Shown here: positions 13,662-24,009 of the stretch, piece by piece | Position numbering within the stretch: the first letter of the stretch is position 1 | Layout: each line of letters begins with the position of its first letter | Assembly (NCBI RefSeq): GCF_949628265.1 | Contig: NC_088790.1 | Location: 10,172,545 to 10,236,544, forward strand | Source: Cloeon dipterum | Lineage: Eukaryota; Arthropoda; Insecta; Ephemeroptera; Baetidae | Direction of reading: 5' to 3' | Length of the DNA stretch: 64,000 nucleotides | Notes under the pieces: model-generated | What the model was told of the DNA's origin: nothing | Database searches by the model: none | Seen by the model: only the letters and a program-made list of their open reading frames with translations | Position numbers and translations under genes: made by a program

Positions 13662-15203
13662 ATGATTGGCTTTCAGATTGTACTGTTAATTCTTCTGGAT
13701 ACCTTTAACTCATCTTCAACTCAGGCATCAGGTTTACGCAGTAACTATAATTGATTTGTACTCTTTTTAATTTAATCATTTGGCGTAGATCAAGCAACTA
13801 TAAAATTTAAATAAATATTCATATCGGCACATAATTTAAAATTTTCCTTCTTGAATATATGCACTTCATTTGCTATATCTAACTCAAAAAACGATTCCAA
13901 AGTCCTGTGAAAACAAGTGCCCTTTATTTATTTCAATCTTTCCTTTTACCCTGATGAAATCCAACCACTGAAATATTCCCATGCTATTTATTCGTTGATG
14001 CCATGATAAGGCAGCTTGCTTTTTCTGAATCTAATGTGTATTATAATTCGAAAAAATAGTTATAAGTCCTTGAATGAATTTACAGCATCGCTGCTAACGA
14101 ACCGAATAAAAGAAGGGACAAACAAAATAGTGTTGCACCTCAAACAGAAGAAATTGAAGATTATTATCAAGCTTTGTGGGAAACTTTACAAATGTTATTT
14201 CCCCAAAAGAGTTGAAAACAAACCTAAAACAACAATCGCAGCAAACACGACAGGTTTCTAATTTCTAATTTCTTATATGGTTAATAAAATCTTAGCAATT
14301 TTTAAAGATGTATCAGCAACCCAAACTTCAGAAGCTGAGCCATCAGAAACTGTTCCAACCAGAAGGGAAACAACAGCCACAACCCCAGCAGTAGAGCCTT
14401 CAGAAACTGTTCCAACAACAAGAGAAACAACAGCCACAACCCCAGCAGTAGAGCCATCAGAAACTGTTCCCTCAGAAAGGGAAATGACCACTTCAACAGC
14501 TACGCCATCAGTAACTATTCCAACTGTAAGGGAAATGACAACCCCAGAGGCCGAGACTGGTCTAACAGAGGGAGAAGAAGAGACAACCCTAGCATTTCAA
14601 CCATCCGAAATCGTCTCAACGGAAAGGGCTGTGACAACCCCAGCAGTTCAGCCATCAGAAACAGTCTCAACAGAGAGGGTAATTACCACCCCAGCATCCC
14701 AGTCACCACAAACTGTTCCGACAGAAAGGGAAACGACAACTCTAAACAACCAAGCAACAACTATTAGTGAACAGACAACTGGTATTGGCGTCGTTTCCAG
14801 CGGAGGAACAACAACTAATGCTAATAGCTTGACGACAGGAAATATTACACCAACCCCAACAGGTATTAAAAATATTTACAGTTATACGAAAATCTACTGA
14901 TATTACTCGCTATCTGCAAACTCGATAAATTTTTTTTATGATGCTGAAGAAATAATCGGCCTTGTGAGATCTTTTTACTCGAGAGCCTATCAGCCTACGT
15001 GTAAAGACCCCCCTCATAACTAGGGCGCGAGTTGGAGATGTTACTTGTCGAAAAAATAAAATAATAAAAGTTCAACCAATGAGAACAAGTCCGATCATTT
15101 CTTCATCATCACAAATGCCTTCCTCGAGTGAATTATTTTATTTTTTACAGAAATGGAATCAACGGACGAACTTCCCGATGAATCCAGCACTAACACAAGT
15201 TGA
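13662..15203 (+). CDS. Secreted mucin-like Thr/Ser/Pro repeat protein
   Basis: Four exons: 13662-13731, 14086-14253, 14308-14862 and 15151-15203. All three introns are GT-AG and phase 1, giving 282 codons (281 residues). The first exon encodes a signal peptide, MIGFQIVLLILLDTFNSSST. The second is Lys-rich with two Cys and ends in a Thr-rich linker. The third (185 residues) is a repeat domain: about seven imperfect units of 15-19 residues around the pattern PSETVPTxRETT-TPAV, the first two nearly identical at DNA level. The tail is acidic (MESTDELPDESSTNTS). High Thr/Ser/Pro content predicts heavy O-glycosylation, as in insect mucins of the gut, salivary gland or cuticle. No chitin-binding domain or membrane anchor is seen. 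The second exon is the least certain, because another frame across it is also partly open. Confidence 0.75.
14325..14745 (+). repeat. Coding tandem repeat of the mucin-like gene
   Basis: About seven degenerate units of 45-57 nt with the core ccatcagaaactgttcc and a gaaactgtt/gagagg periodicity. The first two units are closest, suggesting recent slippage or unequal exchange. Unit number is a candidate for length polymorphism. Confidence 0.8.
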
Positions 15204-16143
15204 TCCTTCAACAAAGATATCATCCAAGAGAACGTGCGTCTAAAAAAATCATCATCCCTTATAACTTTCCTCAACCAAATCAGCAGTGCCAAAAGCTCTG
15301 AAATAATTGCTATTAACCTTAAAGAGCTGACGTAGCCATGAACTTATATCCATCAGTCTCCAGAAGAGAAAATCTCGAAAGAAATGCGTTAGCAATATTT
15401 GCAGGTCCAGCCTGTGTCTGCCAATTTTTGTATGTCAACCTGGACGTCATTATTTTTCAAGCTTGAGAAAATGATTTCAAGTGAAACATGACTACTTACA
15501 AGTAGCCTCAATTTTATAGGTTACAATACGGCAATAAAAGCAACTAATGCCAGGATGAAAAGTTTCAAAGCGATGCCGACAGCTAATAACGATTAATATC
15601 CCAATTTGTAGTCCCATTTTAAAGTATATGCGTTTAATACTATTGATTTGTTTATAAATAAAAATGGTTTTGAGTGTCAGGCTGCCTTTCAATGGAGCTC
15701 CTTATTGCAAATGTTAAGCAAAAAAGTAACAGGCTTACCTGGGTTCTGATGGCAATGATTTAATGCATCAATTAAATCGTTAACAATAAAACAAAATAAT
15801 AATCATTAAAAAAGTTACAACAGGGCATTAACAACGATGTAGCTGTCAGCTGTCAAGAGATTCATCTGTTTGGAGAAAAAATGCATGGTTCAAGATCACA
15901 CTATACATATGGATCAAGTTTTGAGCATAAGATTCTTGATTAATTCTGATTGAGTATGCAGTCACAGAGCTGCGATCTGATTGGACTAATCGCTAAGACA
16001 TCTGTTGAAATTTTCATCTAACACATATTCCCACCTTTGCTCTATATAGTTTTGTACTTAGTAATTGTATCGTTGGAGTGGAAAGTCAGCCAAAGATTTA
16101 TGGCAACGAAATGAAGACAATAAAAGAGATTTAACAATCACAG
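15204..16143. other. Interval between convergent mucin-like and GalNAc-transferase genes
   Basis: Mostly AT-rich 3' sequence. The mucin frame stays open for 43 codons beyond its TGA, to a TAG at 15333-15335. Nothing else recognised. Confidence 0.5.
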
Positions 16144-19100
16144 TCAGGGGGTTTGCTCGAGCGCCTTCCTCGCCACCACCAGGTCCCACTTGGCCGCGGT
16201 CGGCTTGGTGCACAGCTCCATTGTCACCCTGTTGCCCTTGGAGGGGTCGTCCGAGCCTAGGCAAGTGCCAGCTGCCATGTTGTAGATAGCTGTTTCCACC
16301 TGGAAAAAACAATGTAGCAAAATGCATAGCCTTCTTGCTCATGGGCATACCTTTCCAGGATGCTGCCATTCTTGCAGTCCGCCCATCTCATGGCACTTGG
16401 ACAGACGGGGTGTGTCTCCAGTGCCGTCCAAGCACAGCAATTGGGCCAAAACGAGCTCATGCCGATCAGTCTCATACCACATCTAAAAACGTCAGGAATT
16501 CATGGGAATTTTTTAACTCCACCAGTTAACCATTTTTTGAAGCTCTAAAAATTCAGGTGGTTTTAAGCTTGATTTTACAAATAAATTAGCTGCTACCATT
16601 ATGATTAGGAGGCTACAAGTGAAATAATTGCAGAGAAAATAATATCACGCATTCTTTTACTGTTCAGCTTGCTTGGTAGCGTAAAATTAGGTCAAATGAA
16701 AAAGCAGCAAGATTGAAACCGAACTCAAGAGGATTGCCAACAGACTACAATTACCAATTTAGCTAAAAAGTACCTGAGATTTCACTCGCAAGCATGGCTG
16801 AAGGTTTAAGTAGGAGCCTTTAGTTTTCACGTCTTTTTCACTCTGCACACAAAGGTTGGAGCCAGTGAGTCTGATCTGCAAATCAATGAAATATTTTAAT
16901 CTAATTCACACTCAGATATTAATTTTAATATACCTGATATTGACTGATATAGTTTCTCTGCCTTGCGTGCCAGGGCTGGAACTTCTTTTTGCCGCCGGGG
17001 TCTAGAGCTTGCCACTTGTTCTTCAGTCGGTTGGATTCCTTCTCTGAAGAGGGCAGGGACAGCTCTGGGTACACGTTCTTGAGGTACCAGTCAAAAGACT
17101 TGCATTGCAGATTTTCGCGCAGCTTGAGCCTTAAGGAGATGTCCCCGTATGATAAATGTCGTGCATCAGGACGAACTTTGAAGAAGTAGTCCTGCCAAAT
17201 ACATTTTTTACTAACCCAAAGTTCAAGGATTTTATCCCCCTGTACATTTTTGCAACTTTTTATTACACTCACATTTTATTTAAGAAAAGCAAGTGGGAAA
17301 CAGAATAGAAAATTTTGATTAGCAAGGCAAGTGTAAATTCACAATTTAAAACTAAAGAATCTAAATTTTGCTATAGCTCTTTTGAAAAAGCAGATTGGAA
17401 GAAAAAGTAGCTTTAACAACTGCGGTTTATTAAGAAAAACAAAATCAGAATACAACAAAATTCTAACCAAGAAATCGTCAAATTTATCCCTTAAGAACCC
17501 AATTTTTATAGACTGCCTTTAATTTAACATTTCAAAAATGCAATAAACTCAAATAAATACCGAAGTAAAAACTTAAAGGGAAAAAATGACAAGACGAACT
17601 TTCTACCTTGTACTCATCCATCCAAACATGAGCTACTCTCAATGAGTTTCTGGTCATCGTGTCCTCTCCGTCCGGAGCGCCATAGGGCCTGCGCCTTCGA
17701 AACACATGCCCAACCCTGGAGCAAGGCATGATTTCCAAATGACCACCGCACATCCAAACCTGTTGAATCAAGTTATTTCAGAATTTCAATCCAGTTTTTG
17801 GGTGTACCCTAAATGACAGTTCCAAGTTTTCTCCACCCCAAATATTCATTCCAGAGTCGTAGGCGCCCAGTTCTTCAAAGTATTCCCGTTTCATCGCAAA
17901 CAGGCCTCCTGCCATTGTGGGTGACCTGTCAGGCGTTTGTTAATCAAATAAGATACAAATGGTATTGAAAAATCTTCAACTGGTTGAGTTTGGGACACAC
18001 AAAACTCACTTTATGGGTTTGACAAAATCAGCTGCGTTCTCTAGATTCCACTGAGGCACATTTTCCCACTTGAAGTGCAAGCCCCAGTTGAATCCGCCTC
18101 TGACTAGTGGGGATGGAGTGTACTGGAATGTGTCAGCATTGATGATGTCAATGATTGGGGTGACCACCGACTTTGGGTCTTCTTGGATTCGCGACAGTAG
18201 CGGCAGCAGCCAGTCTCGATTCACCTCGATATGGCTGTCGAGGAATACCAACACCTGTCAAAAACAATATTTATTCTAAATGCGCCAAATTAAAACGGTA
18301 GCTCACATCTCCGGATGCCTTTTTCGCACCAAACATCCTGGCCCTGATCAACCCTTCCCGCCTAGGCGTTTTGACAACCATTACAATTGGCAAGTGTTCC
18401 TTGCAGTAAGCTTCAACTTCATGGTGAATATTATCTATAACAATTAATTTTGAATAAATCCAGCAGCGTTTAGATAAGCTTTATTTCAAAAATATTATTT
18501 TTATGTTTGAGTCGTATGTTTACCTAAATTACTGTTATCATCCACCAAAATAATTTCGTGGATCAGCTTTTTCGGAGATCTGTCAATGACTGAGTGGACC
18601 GATCTAAGGAGTGTGTGCAGGTCCTCGTTAAAGAAGCAAATTACGATCGACGCAGACGGAAGTTCATCAGGATATTTCTGGTCGGCACACAAAGCGTTTC
18701 GAGTGTCTGGAATTTCTCTATGGTATCCCAGTTTGTGGCTGACCAGCGTGTTGAATGCGTGATTTTTGTAGCCCTGGTCTCGAATTCGCTGCTCTTCGAG
18801 AGAGCGTACCATGCCGATTTCATTTTCCAGTTTTTTGGGCTGCAACTGCGCCAGCTGAATTGCATTTTATTATTAATTTAAACCATAGCATCAGCTGATA
18901 AAATTACCATTTTCTGATGTTTGTCTTCTCCTTCGACGTTGCCTTTGTTATGCGCATCTTTGGGGAGGAACTCGTGGACCACCATCAAAGAGGAAGGCTG
19001 TGGTGACAGTCGGTCAGAGTTGAGATTGCTTTCTTTTACGAGTCGGGAGTACAAAATTATAATCACTGTCCATGTCACACTGGCGAACACCACGCCGAGC

Positions 19101-19199
19101 AGGAACGAGTTGCATTTTCGTGGTCCACCTACGATTTTAACTAACACTCTGCTTGAGGGATGACACAATGAACATTATACCTGTTATATTCGATCTCAT
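16144..19199 (-). CDS. Pgant35A: Polypeptide N-acetylgalactosaminyltransferase, Pgant35A/GALNT11 type
   Basis: Eleven exons (minus): 19199-19181, 19128-18908, 18854-18524, 18434-18307, 18254-18010, 17925-17808, 17759-17607, 17191-16934, 16875-16774, 16482-16351, 16299-16144. All are GT-AG and in frame, giving 620 residues, the usual family size. It is a Golgi type II membrane protein: a short cytosolic tail, then the anchor [20 protein letters not shown] at about residues 15-34, then a stem. The GT-A catalytic domain shows [20 protein letters not shown] and ILVDDNS, the metal-binding DSH at 239-241, and the Gal/GalNAc-T block MAGGLFA...[17 protein letters not shown] at about 319-353, with VGHVF and His372 after it. 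From residue 492 a ricin-type lectin domain follows (CLDG, LQEWQH). It transfers GalNAc from UDP-GalNAc to Ser/Thr, the first step of mucin O-glycosylation. The details, such as [13 protein letters not shown] and [11 protein letters not shown], match GALNT11 rather than other isoforms. Confidence 0.95.
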
Positions 19200-20490
19200 T
19201 TTAGTTGGTCAAATTCATATCTTGAAAAATACTAAAAAAAACCGCTTCTAGGTCGTCGTCGTAAAAACCATCTCAGATTATTATTTAGTTTCTTCCATGG
19301 TAAAAACAGAATAATCAATTAATTTCTATGGCTGAGCAAAAAGTTCAAAATTTAAGGCTAAGAATAGCAAACTGGCAAGAAGTTCAGACGATTGACAGGT
19401 GAGAGAGTTTCTCTTCTGCAGCTACCGTCAACACGGAGACCGGAGACCAAGATTATTTACCTTTTACTTGAGTCCACGCCCCCTTTGGCCCCTTCGAATG
19501 CCCGCGCTCGCGCCGCATGTGGGTTGACGCTCACTTTTCATGCTTGCTTCATTTTCATTAGTTCTCCTACATAATACAAACACCGAAAACTGCTGGCGAG
19601 AATTACTGTAATAATACAAAAAATACGTAACATGTTTACATGTTAGCGGTTGTGAATAAATAATAAATTGAATAAGTCAAAAGAAGTTCTCATGATGGTG
19701 TAGTGATCGAGTATAATATAATGCGTATATTAATATTCTTAATATTTTATTCTGTATAGCGGCGGTATATGAAAAGGTACACACGTGGATATTATGTATG
19801 GTATTTTTTAAAACTAAACTCAAAAATTTGTATAGAAATTTGCGCTCTTTTGCTTTTTTGTGATGAGATGACTCATGACTTTAGTATGTAGCACTCATAT
19901 ATATTAGTTTTATTTCATGAATGTGTGCTAAAAATTGTTTAGTACATGTACACGAATAGCCCTTTTAAAAAGAGAATATATAATACCCTTAATTTTTTGA
20001 AAATAACCAATTTCTTAATCAACCGTCAATGGAAGGTCCATTGTTATTGCAAGAAAAATTAAAGAAAATTCACACGTGCATATATAAATATGGACTTATG
20101 AAAACGAAGTTGTGCTATTTCATGACAATAAATTAATTAATTCGTCTATAAAAGTCTATACTTGTACTATAGTTTTTCGTTTCAAGATTGTTGCAATATT
20201 CAAATATAAAAAGCATGGTGTGTAAATAAAAGTGCAATTTTGAAAGAGCCAATTATTTATTTTGGATTAAATTATTACTCCATATCACACAAATATAAAT
20301 CGTGAGCAAATATGCTGATGCGCTCGCATTGTCCAAAAACCTCTCTTAATCAATTTTATCTGATTTGTCTATACCAGCTGGTACCTATCCTTGCGTTACA
20401 ACAAAAATTTGACGTGAAACAATAATTGTAAAAACAACCAGAAAAAGGTAAAAACTATCTTGCTTAGGATAGACACTCGCTCATTTCCGA
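19200..20490. other. Intergenic region upstream of the GalNAc-transferase and downstream of OBP gene A
   Basis: No coding exon seen. It should hold the promoter of the minus-strand transferase (just above 19199). A minus-strand poly(A) signal (tttatt on the plus strand, about 20256) could serve the OBP gene. Confidence 0.45.
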
Positions 20491-23088
20491 TCAAAGAATG
20501 TCTATCATCGATTTAACGATGGCGAAGAATTTTCCGACCTGCTTCGGCAATTCTGCCCAGAAGAAAGAGCCCAATTTTTGCAAGCACAGTGATCCAGCAT
20601 TAATTTGATCTTCAGGACAGTTCTGGAATGAAAATGTTATTACAAATGAATTGCAAGGCATTGTTTGAATTTTACCATGACCAACTCTCTGTACATGCAC
20701 TGCACCCAAGCTGACGAAGCCCAGCAGCGATCTGAGTCTGTCAATGGACGTTTGCTGTCTGTCAAAAATAAAATAAATTATTTTTAAACGCGGTAGAGCA
20801 ATGCGTTTTATTTTTTCAATAATTGAAGAATTAATTAAAATTTCTATTTTTTAAGCGTTAAAATATTATTATAAATCTTATGGGGAAAAAAACAAACAAA
20901 CAATGTCTGTGTAAACTGTAGTTTACAAATATTTCACTCACCGAACCAAGCTTGGTATTGATCACCATAGCTTTTTTCGCATGCCAACAAAGCAGGCTCA
21001 AACAAATTAGTAAAGTTCTTAAACAGCTTTGGAATTGTCGCCTTTAATGCACTTGGAGATGGCAGTCCATCAGGCGTCAACTACAGTTTACAAATTAATA
21101 GTTTCTCCTGTCTCGAATAATCACTTCTTACCATTTTCATTCGGCCAAATACGCAACGCACAGTGCACTTTTTAATTACAAATTGATAATTTTTCTGCAT
21201 GACATATTATTACTTTATAATACCAATTCTGCCTCAAAGAAACCTCCAAGTGATCCAGATTTCATGAAAATAGTCACTTTCTTTTCTGAAAGTTAATTAT
21301 TTTTAAATAATCCCCGACACTGTAAGGAATTTAGACGTATTATCTCTATTCGACTCAACAACACCACAATATGTTAACCGCGAGAAATCTCTATCGCGAA
21401 AATTAATGTCCTCAAAAAAATTTAAACTTGTTAATCGCCCACGAAAATACACCACTATAATTTCCAATGTGTACCTGCTTCTGATCTGTTCAAAAATCCA
21501 GTTGTGGCGAAAAAGTTGTTGGACAAATCGTCTGAGCACTTGAGCGTCAGCTTGGACACGACGTCCGGAAGGTTGAGCGGCGCGCAGCATTTCTACGCGG
21601 TGGGGTTTAGCTTCCCAAGTTATAGGGATTTTAAATACGAACCATGAAACCCAGGAAGTTGTTGAGTAGAGACATGAACGCAGGGCCGTAGTCGGAAAAT
21701 CCGGGAAGCACGCTCATAATGCCCGAGCCACCGCTGCTGCCCACACTTGACAGCAGCTCCATAAGCTGTCGTTTTTGCCGCGGGTGGTGGTCCTCTTGCG
21801 GTCTTTCCTCCCAAGGAGCTGGGAACGAGGATAAAACTCAATTTTCTTGTCACATATTAAATAGCCTCTTCTGTCGTGACACTGCTCTTCGGACTTATTG
21901 TATAATACTTCCCCGACGCGCGCCTGCAGACCCAAGGCGCGGCGCGCGGCCGTTGGCCACCAAACAATAACCACCGTTTTGTGTATAAAATTTCCTTTTG
22001 ATATTCGTGTGCCACAAATAACTTAATTTGTTAGCAAACTGTCAATTTCACTCAAAGCTTTTTTCTTAACTTTGTGATGTGGTGGCATTTTTGCAATTTT
22101 AAATAACCTTTTTCAACTAACATTCTCACTTGAAGCAAGGTGAAATTTATATGCAATAAATAATGCAACTCTGTACAACAATATCTTTGTCACAACGTTC
22201 TTGAAGATTTTGAGATTATTTTCAAGCTGAATATTCCTCGATTTAAAAATCAGAAAACGACATAAAAGCTGGCTAGAGAAAATACATTTTCTCTGTACAA
22301 AAGCAGTTGAATTCTTGTGTTATGTTAAGTGATGGTCTTCGCATTAAAATTAATGTCTTCTCATTTTAATCATGTGTTAAATAGATTCATCGAATATAAT
22401 TTTAATTATAATATACAATTGTTCGAATAGATTTATAAAAAAAATAGAAACATCCAGGAAAATTTCAGCATTTGAAAACTGTTTTTTGTACGGTATAGGA
22501 GACACAAATTACAAAAAACTTATGGTGTGCAGTATCTAATTATGTTTTATATCCGTAAGCAATTTTAGCGCATGCAACATTGATGGCCACACTTACGGAA
22601 TTTAAATTAAAAGAATCTTACTGTTAATATATTGCTCGTATTCAGCAATCAATTTCTTGGCCTCGTCATCGTCCTGGAAAAATGTGAGATTAATTTTTAG
22701 ATTTGTATAAAAAATTAAAGTTATTTAAACGCCTGTAAAATTTTAACTTGACTACTTTCTCGACACTAATGTCGTGCGGGTTGCATAAATGATCTCCCAT
22801 TCTTTTGAAAAATATAGGTTAATAATTTGTTTTTATCGATTTTGATTGCACAACATTAGGTAAGCTGTTTAAGTGCAATAATGTTTTGAGTTGCCAACTC
22901 AATAACTTAGGTTTAACCTGGGTTTAACGCCCAAAAAGGAACAAACATTTGTATGATGATCAGATTTTATAATTATATTTCTATAGAATTTGTACTACAC
23001 ACATCAGATAAATATTGAATACCTTGAAATTAAACGCTGCTAAGGAAGTCACGAGCGCAAGAAGCAAAGTGGTGACCAAAGCCCTCAT
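20491..23088 (-). CDS. Odorant-binding protein, Plus-C-like (gene A of tandem pair)
   Basis: Nine exons (minus): 23088-23023, 22673-22622, 21818-21643, 21592-21475, 21285-21224, 21194-21132, 21080-20942, 20758-20676, 20622-20491; GT-AG, in frame, 296 residues. The signal peptide is MRALVTTLLLALVTSLAAFN. An acidic segment ends in a furin-like RQKR at 53-56. The OBP part has ten Cys: CC at 100-101, 117, CxxxC at 168/172, 213, C-x8-C at 237/246, then Cys255 followed directly by Pro, and 266. The CC..P motif, CxxxC, C-x8-C and extra C-terminal Cys are the marks of Plus-C OBPs, which are small secreted carriers of hydrophobic ligands in sensillar lymph or other fluids. Gene B, 0.9 kb away, is its close relative: exons 4 and 5 have identical lengths (118 and 62 nt) in both. 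It lies in the same orientation as gene B, so tandem duplication is likely. Confidence 0.85.
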
Positions 23089-23138
23089 GTTTCTGCTCTT
23101 TCGAGCCAAATCCTTGAAGAAAAATCCAAATTGCTACG

Positions 23139-23258
23139 TTATCCAGCAATATTCGCGTCAGCTTCAGTAGATTTCATGTAGAACCAATGGTTCGGACAGT
23201 CGACCTTGTGCTTGTTGAAGCGAATATACGCGGCATCGACAGGAAAAGGAAGCGCCAT
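23139..23258 (-). other. Candidate upstream ORF in the leader of OBP gene A
   Basis: A 39-codon ATG-initiated frame begins with MALPFPVDAAYIRF, ends with TAA at 23139-23141, and sits 50 nt before the OBP start codon. A TATA box about 100 nt further upstream would place it in the transcript. It may be a translated uORF or chance; no family recognised. Confidence 0.35.
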
Positions 23259-23357
23259 GATGGAAACTTTACAAGCGAACGTCACAAGCCGCGAATATTC
23301 ACGCTGAATGGTCCGACAGTTTGAACTAAATTTTATCGGGAAAATGGTGCACGGTCA

Positions 23358-23366
23358 TTTTATATA
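23358..23366 (-). promoter_or_regulatory. TATA box for OBP gene A
   Basis: TATATAAAA on the minus strand, about 270 nt before the start codon, with a TTAGTT initiator-like sequence about 30 nt downstream. Inferred from sequence only. Confidence 0.5.
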
Positions 23367-24009
23367 GACGAATCTAGATAGATCATGTGATCTCGTTACT
23401 TCAGCAATGCGATCAAATATTAGCCGTTTATTCAGCATGCCAATTTAAAGATGATTGATATATACTGCAAAATGCCTGGAAAATCCTTGCTGCCAATCCC
23501 CTGAAGCCAAAATTCCACTGTACATTTTTGAGAAAAGTGGCTGCAAAGTTAGCATGCTTTTCAAATGGCGAGGGCAATTTTCTCCCTATTTGAAATCTGA
23601 TTTTATTTAAAAATAAAGAGTTTCCCCAAAAAAGTGCCACACACAGTTGGATAGATCTAAAAGAGAGGAATCGAAATTAGCCGAGGAAATGTGCTCAAGC
23701 GCTGTAAATTTTGGAGAAAATTTAAAAAATTATAATTTTTACTTTAGCAAAATGAGGTTCGTTTTTATTGTTACAAATTGCAGAACAAATTGTTTATCGA
23801 TCAACTGCTTATCGTTGCATCAAACAATTCAAGTAATATTTGCCCTGTATATCACTCCACTTTAAAATCCTTTTAGAACAGTATAAAAAAATTAGGATTT
23901 TAAAAAAGCAAATAAAACATTTTTTAAATTCTATAATTTTTAATATATTTTTGGTACCAACCAAAAATTTGGTGAACAGTAACAGTAACCAAATTAAAGT
24001 AAAACTGCA
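23367..24009. other. Spacer between the two OBP genes
   Basis: AT-rich, with no coding exon seen. Short open frames at 23428-23640 and 23647-23865 have no protein-like features. It should include the promoter of gene A and the 3' end of gene B. Confidence 0.5.

Noticed and set aside
14273..14496. Minus-strand frames of 64-72 codons with Val/Leu-rich repeats
   Set aside because: Antisense reading of the mucin tandem repeat; the plus-strand frame has a signal peptide and consistent introns.
22730..22800. Possible extra exon between the first two exons of OBP gene A (near the sequence encoding MGDHLCNPHD)
   Set aside because: In the phase required by exon 1 it runs into a stop; exons 1 and 2 join cleanly in phase 0 without it.
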